Below are positions 8,487-14,520 of a stretch of 14,520 nt of DNA, one piece after another (position 1 is the stretch's first letter; every line of letters begins with the position of its first letter). The stretch is from Entamoeba invadens IP1 (taxonomy: Eukaryota; Evosea; Mastigamoebida; Endamoebidae). The notes below the pieces were generated by a model. The model saw only the letters and a list, made by a program, of their open reading frames with translations, did not search any database and was not told the origin of the DNA. Position numbers and translations under genes: made by a program. Location of the stretch: the NCBI RefSeq assembly GCF_000330505.1, contig NW_004191664.1, forward strand, positions 60,468-74,987. The letters run 5' to 3'.

Positions 8487-9925
8487 TTATTGGAGCCATT
8501 CCTTCTTATAGAAACTTTCTTTCATATCCTTTAGTTGTTCCTTAACGGTCTTTCTGTAATTAGTTCTGAATGTAGGTGAGAACAGTGACATATTTTCTCC
8601 ATTAATAAGTTTTTTAAGTCTTTCAGTTCGTCTCTGTGTTGATAGATTCTTATTTCGTTTTCAAATGGTTGGAACGCGTCATTCGATGGTTTTGTACACG
8701 TCATGATTCTATATTGTGTATTGTCTTCTGTTCTTTTCATCAGTGAGATAACGACAAAGGCGCTTATTTGTCTTTTTCTATTCTTATAATAAAAAACTAA
8801 CAACAAACTATTTAAATGGAACGTAAGAATTCTCGAATCGAATTGTTCGTTCTCATCAACCTGTTTTTTAGACACCAACACAACCACATCATTCCCAACG
8901 TGTCTCTTCCTTTCTAAAACCTGTTCTTCTTCCAATAATTTCAATAACAGTGCAACATGGAACATGATATTGAATTGGTACGTGAAATTTGTATAACTAT
9001 ATTTCCTTGTCGTCCCCATCTTTACATCAAGTCCTTCTCTGTAATTTGAGTACCCTAATAACTCCGTTTTGTTCCCAATCAGCGCCATGAACTTGAAAAA
9101 CGCCGGTGAGCACTCTTCCTCCATATTTCTAAAGATCCAGTTCTATTCGTGTTGTCCCGGCTTCGCGTAAATCACTCCAAACTTGAAATGTTCGATCAAT
9201 GACTTCTTCTCCATCGTACAGAGTTCGTCATCAAGTTCTTTAGCATTTGCTTTTTTTAAGGAAGATCACAGTCTTCGGGTCTTTAAAGAATGTCTGCACG
9301 TTCTGTGGTTTCTCAAAGTCATCTTTCGATATCAAGCATTTTGTCACCTCCTTCCTGTTCCTTAAGTAGCATCGAGTGACTTCTTTATATCTCTGCAATA
9401 AGTCAACAAAACAATATTCACTTTATTTAAATTTTTGTATAAAAATGTTTTATAATATAAAAATCCGACTCCACGTCGATGATCGACATATTCTTCAGTT
9501 CATTTTTCTTCTCTACCAACTCGCTATTTCTCTCTAAAAAGTACCCGTCTTTTTTCACTGATAGAGGCACCAACGACACTCCAGTGACTATCCCATTATA
9601 CTCTTCCTTCGGCATAACTAACAAACTACAATTGTTCAAGTGACCCAACCTAAAGACGGAATCAGAGCATAATAAGAAGACTAATTCCTTTTTTATTAAT
9701 CTTCGCTTTATTTAGTCTTGAGTACACTTTCAATAAATTTTTGGAAATAATAGTAAAGAAGGGGGTTGTAAAGACCGCTATGTTCTGCTTCCACAGCGTT
9801 AACACTAAAAGTCTCTCAGAGTCGGTATTTTCACGCTCAACCTTTTCCTCGGGAGTCTTGGAGTGGCCAGTTAACACTGCTTTAATTTTTTTGTAAATCA
9901 ATTTTAAATATAAAATTAAAAACAA
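8487..9925 (-). pseudogene. Decayed Rap/Ran-GAP domain gene
   Basis: Reading through the damage gives a protein of about 450-480 residues. The catalytic part, in one open frame at 9124-8531, has the RapGAP signatures ELLGYSNYREGLDVK, the YQFNIMFHVALLL strand-helix unit and ERKRHVGNDVVVLV. The last contains the asparagine (codon 8891-8893) that matches the catalytic Asn thumb of RapGAPs, which stimulate GTP hydrolysis by Rap-type small GTPases. Upstream pieces belong to the same gene: HFKFGVIYAKPGQHE at 9146-9190, LISKDDFEKPQNVQTFFKDP near 9280-9340, a segment at 9427-9648 and another at 9662-9890. Lesions are an in-frame TAG at 9143-9145, a frame change in the T7 run at 9251-9257, stops at 9410-9429, a frame change in the T6 run at 9689-9694, and a C-terminal shift near 8570, after which the original end is YKKEWLQ and TAA at 8487-8489. 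No in-frame ATG is seen at the 5' end. Introns could explain one gap but not all. Confidence 0.8.
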
Positions 9926-10150
9926 TTCTTTGTAAAAAGTTTGGTGGTTCTTTCTTATAAAGTTTAATTTATGGACGAAATAAAATATAAAGAATTGTTT
10001 TTATAGAAAATAACTATTTTTGATTATTGATTATTTACTATTATTTAAATATTTGATGATAAATGTATATTGTATTTACTTTTAATTAATTTTCAATTAA
10101 TCTTATTTTTTTACTTTATAGCTATAAATTAAAATTGATTCAATATCAAA
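9926..10150. other. A+T-rich spacer between RapGAP relic and LRR gene
   Basis: This is short A+T-rich sequence. An imperfect palindromic patch, ATTGAT-N10-ATCAAT, lies at about 10135-10156 and overlaps the 3' end of the LRR gene. It may contribute to transcript ending but is too weak to call a terminator. Confidence 0.4.
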
Positions 10151-11442
10151 TCAATTAAAATTGAAATAATTGTAATGGACTGTTATGTATGATGGAAAAC
10201 AGTTCTTACCAATTGATGTTAAATATGGTACTTCCAAATAGCTCAAACTAATACAGTTATCAAAACAATAATCACCAATTGATTCAACGTTACGGTCTAT
10301 TATTAAATCGCTTAAACTTCTACAATTATTGAAACAATATTTGCCAAATGAATTGACACTTTTCGGTATTGTTATACTGCTCAGACTGCAACAATTATCG
10401 AAACAATTATCGAAACAATAATCGCTGAATGAATTGACTCTTTTGGGTATTAATATACTGCTCAAATCGTTACAACCATAAAAACTACCATAATCAAATA
10501 ATGTTACATTTGATGGTATTTTCACATCGGTGAGATTGTTGCAGTCTTTAAAACAGAATGCCTGAATTGAATTGACACTTTCCGGTATTGTAACACTGCT
10601 CAATTTGCTACAACCACTAAAACAACAACTACCAATTGAATGAATACTTGCTGGGAATTCCACCGAAGTTAGACTGTAACATTTCTCAAAACAACCATCA
10701 CCAAATTGTTTAACACTTGACGGTATTTCAATATGTGTTAATTCACTACATCCATCAAAACACTCTGAATCAATATATTGAACACTTGATGGGAGAACTA
10801 TACTACTTAAACTGTCACACCCTACAAAACAATTATCAAAAATACGAGTTATACCATATGAGATATCAACATTTCTTAAATTTCTGCACCAGCAGAAACA
10901 CAGGCTATCAAGTTTTCTAATACTTGATGGAATAGTCACATTGTGCAAATGGATACAATTGCCAAAACTTTTGTCGCCAACAATTTTCACATTTTGTGGT
11001 ATATCAAGATCAACCAAATCATCGCAATCGTTAAAACAATCACAACCAATTTTTTCGACACAAGTTGGGATGGTAATACCATAAATTTTTCTATCACCAT
11101 CAGTAAATCTTACATGTTTGAATTTGATGGTTGGATCATTGTATTCATGAACAGTATCATATCTAACACAATACCACACTATGACCTCTTCAAAGACTCT
11201 CTTAATGTCATCTTTGTTATGGTTGAAATAACCAAACTCTTCATCATCGCCTTCAAACAAATATAGTTTTTTACATTTGGGAAATAGTTAATGGTTTTGG
11301 TAGTCAATGAAATTGGGTTGTAATCAAACAAATCCATGAAGCCTTTAAACTTTTTACAAACCATTTCCATGTTGATTAAATCTGTTATCTTATAAAAGAA
11401 ATTTGAAATTGACATTAGATGACAACTCTCAAGTTTTGACAT
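10151..11442 (-). CDS. BspA-type leucine-rich-repeat protein, one frameshift
   Basis: The gene starts at ATG 11442 with the N-terminal region common to Entamoeba BspA-like proteins: LMSISNFFYKITDLINMEMV, CKKFKGFMDLFDYNPISL and TINYFPNVK. This part behaves like an F-box-like cap. The frame then shifts at the A6 run (T6 at 11267-11272 on the plus strand). One more A would restore the junction into LYLFEGDDEEFGYFNHNKDD, and the downstream frame has no ATG of its own, so the two pieces are one gene. About 13 repeats of 23 residues follow, of the form IPSSVxxIGxxCFxGCxSLSSVT, the LRR_5/BspA (Treponema pallidum LRR) type. The gene ends at HYNYFNFN. Such proteins form a very large family in Entamoeba, and at least one member has been placed at the cell surface despite lacking a signal peptide. 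None is seen here. A TATA-like AATTTAAAC lies about 35 bases before the ATG. The frameshift may be a true lesion or an assembly error. Confidence 0.82.
10393..10416. repeat. 12-bp tandem duplication inside an LRR unit
   Basis: The plus-strand unit AATTATCGAAAC occurs twice back to back. In the protein this makes one repeat four residues longer than the others, DYCFDNCFDNCCSLSS instead of the regular DYCFDNC-SLSS pattern. The frame is preserved. Confidence 0.8.
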
Positions 11443-12141
11443 TTCTGATATTTACCAGATAAATATGTGTTTAAATTCTTTTAATTGGTGTTGTTTTTAA
11501 ACAAGTTGTGTTGTATTGTAAAAAATTGTGTACTTTAATTTAATATTAAATTTAAAATATTTACACAAAATTTTAAGTGAACCATTAATATTAATATTAT
11601 TATTTTAATATATGAAGTATATATATTACATATATTTAAATACTTTAAAAAAATACTACACAACTTGTGTAATTTTATACACACACAAATTATGTATTTT
11701 TAAAAAATATTGTTAGTATTTAAAAATTAATTATATAAATGATTTTTTTATGTAAAAAAATAAATTGTTATTTGAACTAAATAAATCAAGCAAAATCGAA
11801 ACTATTTATATAACAATGTATCTTAATATTTTATAAATCACATTAAAAATACAACTGTCAATAATTTATATTTTCAGTTATTGTTGTTTTATTCATTGTC
11901 GTATTTGGTCGTTTAATGCATGTTCGTTAACACATTTTGATGAAAACACCATCATTTTTGGTTTACGTCACGTATTTAATTAAAAGTTTAATTTCGTTTA
12001 TGAAAAAAATCGCTTTTATGTTTTTAAAAAGAATTGTTGACAATAAAATTATATTTTTTTATTTTTTATATGTAATTTTTAAGTTGTAAAAAAACATTAA
12101 ACCAATTATAATTGATAAATATGCCATCTGGACTGATTTTT
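11443..12141. other. Upstream and intergenic A+T-rich DNA
   Basis: The first 60 bases are the probable promoter region of the LRR gene on the minus strand, with short A+T-rich core sequences. The rest contains only AT/TA-rich simple sequence (for example 11585-11640) and a short CA run near 11680. I see no gene or RNA here. Confidence 0.5.
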
Positions 12142-13153
12142 TTGAATTTTTCAACAATATACAGGTGAAAGTGAAGGTATAAATTTGAAAGCGGATGTAT
12201 TAAGTTAGGGTTTTTGATACCAAATTTGGCATTTTTCTAGGTTTTATGATTCGTAAATTAAGCCAACCCCTTTGATTTGAATTTGACAATGAAAAACAAT
12301 GCAAACAAAATGAAAAGAATCAATAATTATGTTTTGTAACGAAACCAACATATTAATATTTTAATAGTATTTTAATTATATCAATGGTTATATAATAATT
12401 CATCATGGATTTGTGTGTTTTTAATAATCAGCTAAAGTTAAAAAATGAATCAATAGTAATAATTGTTATAATTAAACCATTATAAATAGTTGACGGTGTG
12501 TTATAGTAAATTTGTTATTATTCAATTGTATTTTCAGGGTTTAAGACGAAACACAACCTGTTCACAACTGAATAAACATATTGAGGGTGTTTAAACGTAA
12601 GTGAGTGTTAGTTTTATGGTTTGTTTGTTTATTATCAACGCAGTTATTTAAAAATGTTATATTGACGTTCAGATTGGTTAATGCAGCTCATTATTACACT
12701 TTGGTTTGTGTTTTTCATACGCAAGCCGGTCGTGAAGGCCGTGAAACACAACCCAAAGTATCGTAAATCATTTTTATGTCGAGTGTTGTTTGAATAATAA
12801 CAAAATAATGATAAATTTATTATAAACATGAATAATATAATGTATAATAAATAATTAATATTGTTATAATTTCTTGTGTTGAAAATTATAATAAATTTAA
12901 TAATTTTGTAACTATAATATTAACTATATTTTCCTTTTCCAAAAATCGTGACTGTGTTGGAAATAGTAGTTTTTGTCCAATTTTACTTGTTTTTTGTTGT
13001 AGTTATGTCGCATTAAATGGCTCAAATTTAATGATTTACATGTTAGTTCGTTTTTGACCAATAGATTAAAAGAAAATGAACCCTAAATTAATATATTCGC
13101 TTTCAAATTAATACCTTCATTTTCACCCCTGTAAATATATCTCAAAAATTCAA
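12142..13153. mobile_element. Foldback/MITE-like element with ~75-bp inverted arms
   Basis: The left arm 12142-12213 and the right arm 13078-13153 are inverted copies with scattered mismatches. Shared blocks are TTGAATTTTT at the outer end, GGTGAAA(G/A)TGAAGGTAT, AATTTGAAAGCG and TTAGGGTT at the inner end. The interior of about 860 bases has no convincing protein, so this is likely a non-autonomous DNA element or its remnant. Exact ends and any target duplication could not be fixed by eye. Confidence 0.6.
12698..12759. repeat. Long imperfect hairpin with GC-rich loop
   Basis: ACTTTGGTTTGTGTTTTTCA at the left pairs with TGAAACACAACCCAAAGT at the right with one G-T or mismatch and a bulge, giving a stem of about 17 bp. 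The loop region, with GCCGGT and AAGGCC, is strikingly G+C-rich for this window. It sits inside the inverted-arm element. It could be a structured transcript, an inverted micro-duplication or part of a transposon. No tRNA pattern fits. Confidence 0.5.
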
Positions 13154-13545
13154 GAATATAACAACCAATAAAACATTAGGTTGATTTAACTGTATACAGA
13201 TACAGGAAAAACCAGTAACGAAATCATAAACCAGGGACCAGACTAAATTAAGCTGTTTTATTTTTGGTTTAAAGTTTTTTTGTTAAAGTAAAATCCCCAA
13301 ATAATCAGGTTTTTGGAGGATATGTTGGTTTATTTTCAAAAACCAGGGACCAACTATTAATAAACACACTATTTTTCAAATAAAATAGAAAAACTATAAA
13401 ATATGAAACTCTTAATTAATCATTTGAAGCTGTCTTATTTTTTAATGCCCAGCCAAAGTAAAGTTTGTTCTTTGTATTGATTTATCTTCCATTGTTTAAT
13501 ATACCTTTAATAATTATCAATAATTTACTGAATGCCTAATGTTTA

Positions 13546-13569
13546 TATTATTTATTTATTTATTTATTC
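13546..13569. repeat. TTTA microsatellite
   Basis: About five tandem copies of a TTAT/TTTA unit form a simple-sequence tract inside the second inverted-repeat element. Confidence 0.75.
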
Positions 13570-13592
13570 TTTACTTTATTTTTATGAACCAC

Positions 13593-13629
13593 ATGAGTCA
13601 CTTTTTATGCTGAACGAAAAGTGACTCAT
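13593..13629. repeat. Perfect 13-bp stem hairpin
   Basis: ATGAGTCACTTTT at 13593-13605 is exactly complementary to AAAAGTGACTCAT at 13617-13629, with an 11-base loop. It could be a binding palindrome, a recombination feature of the surrounding element or a hairpin RNA. It has no attached gene. Confidence 0.65.
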
Positions 13630-14001
13630 TGAATCAACCAAGTGAATAGAGAAGAATTCATTGGTGTCTTTGAAAAAATGAATTAACAATTTAATTGAAT
13701 GGTTGTGTTGAAGTTAAACATAATTGAACAAAAGAATAATATTTTATAAATTAATAATAATAAATAATAATAAACTTACTTTTGTAGCTCACATTAAGCT
13801 ATTGTTTATTCATACTTTATACAACACATTCATTTTTTTTCATCCCGAAAAATAACCATTTTTAAGACCAAATAATAAGAAAATTACACTTTTATTTATA
13901 TATTTGCCCGTTTTATTGTATAAAATCCGCTTAATATTCAATAGCTAAAATTAGTCTGGTCCATGGTTTTTCCTGTATTCCCTGTTAATTCCGCTATCTG
14001 T

Positions 14002-14520
14002 AATAATATTATTAATTGATAATCAATTAATATTTTTGAATTTAAATTGTAAATCGAAAACTCATTTTATTTTTTTCAACATGAATAAAACAAATATGAT
14101 AAACTATTACAATTTATCAAACATAAAAATTACACATTGTGTAGTTTATTACATAAATATAAAAATAATAATCTAATATTTCTCTTTATTAGTTTTTAGT
14201 TATAACATCCTCTCAATTAAGATTGTTTAAAAGGATTTAAACAATTATAATTATTAACAATTATTAAAAAGAAAGAAAAAATACATTTTATTTAGACTAT
14301 TGAAATTTTTCAATTCTACTTTTTATCCACAATGATTTTAACTGTTATTACAAATTTTTCTTTAATAATTTTTAATTTATTTGTTTTGGGGTTTTGGTAA
14401 TTATTTTAACCCTTCCAATACCAGAAATATTATTGTTATAACACGCATACATATGAATATAAACTTAAATCGGTAAACTAAAAGTTGTTCTAAATTAAAC
14501 AGTATTTAGTTTTAATATGA
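14002..14520. other. A+T-rich flank
   Basis: I see no gene here. The only visible structure is a perfect inverted repeat ATTAATTGA-TAA-TCAATTAAT at 14011-14031, next to the end of the preceding element. This could be chance in such A+T-rich sequence. Confidence 0.5.

Larger units (their letters stand above)
13196..14001. mobile_element. Second inverted-repeat element, ends ACAGATA
   Basis: Both ends read ACAGATA inward (13196-13202, and TATCTGT at 13995-14001). The inner arms share ACAGGAAAAACC and (T/G)GGACCAGACTAA followed by TTTAGCT or TTAAGCT, at 13203-13254 on the left and 13943-13977 on the right. The order is conserved, but spacing differs by insertions. Inside are a direct repeat AAACCAGGGACCA (13228-13240 and 13340-13352) and a perfect hairpin at 13593. 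There is no coding capacity. It lies only 42 bases from the preceding element, suggesting clustered or nested insertions. Confidence 0.55.

Noticed and set aside
9183..9365. 60-codon plus-strand frame
   Set aside because: It is antisense to the RapGAP relic segments.
9393..9426. TTATTGCAG splice acceptor candidate in the RapGAP relic
   Set aside because: The only GT nearby on the same strand would give an intron of about 30 bases, and the reading continues in coding style on both sides with stops, so decay is the simpler explanation.
10943..11266. 107-codon plus-strand frame across the LRR gene
   Set aside because: It overlaps well-conserved LRR coding sequence on the other strand and shows no family features.
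12644..12829. 61-codon minus-strand frame
   Set aside because: It crosses the GC-rich hairpin, has low complexity at both ends and shows no family features.
1..14520. CRISPR array, bacterial operons, tRNA or rRNA genes
   Set aside because: No regularly spaced repeats, ribosome-binding sites, tRNA A/B boxes or rRNA signatures were seen. The genes and spacers are eukaryotic in style.

Overview
The window looks like nuclear DNA of an Entamoeba species, and the reptile-type E. invadens is a reasonable guess. The genes are short and set in extremely A+T-rich, T-tract-rich spacers. The protein families are ones that Entamoeba carries in many copies or is known for: BspA-type leucine-rich-repeat proteins, TLDc-domain proteins, RapGAP-like proteins, bifunctional aldehyde-alcohol dehydrogenase (AdhE/ADH2), Hsp100/ClpB and a myosin II heavy chain. 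The species call is inference; no rRNA or tRNA is present to anchor it.

Layout. (1) 25-798 (+) holds the only clearly intact gene, a coiled-coil plus TLDc-like protein. (2) About 900-1140 is a GC-richer island with nested inverted repeats and an internal direct repeat, of unknown nature. (3) 1368-3427 is a 2.06 kb gene-less block with inverted repeats at its ends and GTGAGT motifs crowded near the ends, probably a non-autonomous DNA transposon. (4) 3757-6830 is a mosaic of three gene relics in alternating orientation: an internal piece of AdhE (-), the converter/neck/rod of myosin II (+), and the linker plus D2 ATPase of ClpB (-). All are riddled with frameshifts, stops and deletions, and none keeps its natural ends. 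(5) 6860-7354 (+) is an open frame with helix-turn-helix character and no proper ATG, possibly the N-terminal part of a transposase. (6) 8487-9925 (-) is a decayed Rap/Ran-GAP gene. (7) 10151-11442 (-) is a BspA-like LRR gene split by one frameshift in an A tract. (8) 11443-14520 has no genes but contains two neighbouring elements with inverted-repeat ends (12142-13153 and 13196-14001), each holding a distinct hairpin.

Taken together this is a repeat-rich, gene-poor region in which host gene fragments, DNA-transposon-like elements and fast-evolving multigene-family members have accumulated. There is no operon-like cooperation between the genes. The most unusual part is the tightly joined AdhE-myosin-ClpB relic cluster lying between a terminal-inverted-repeat element and a possible transposase fragment.
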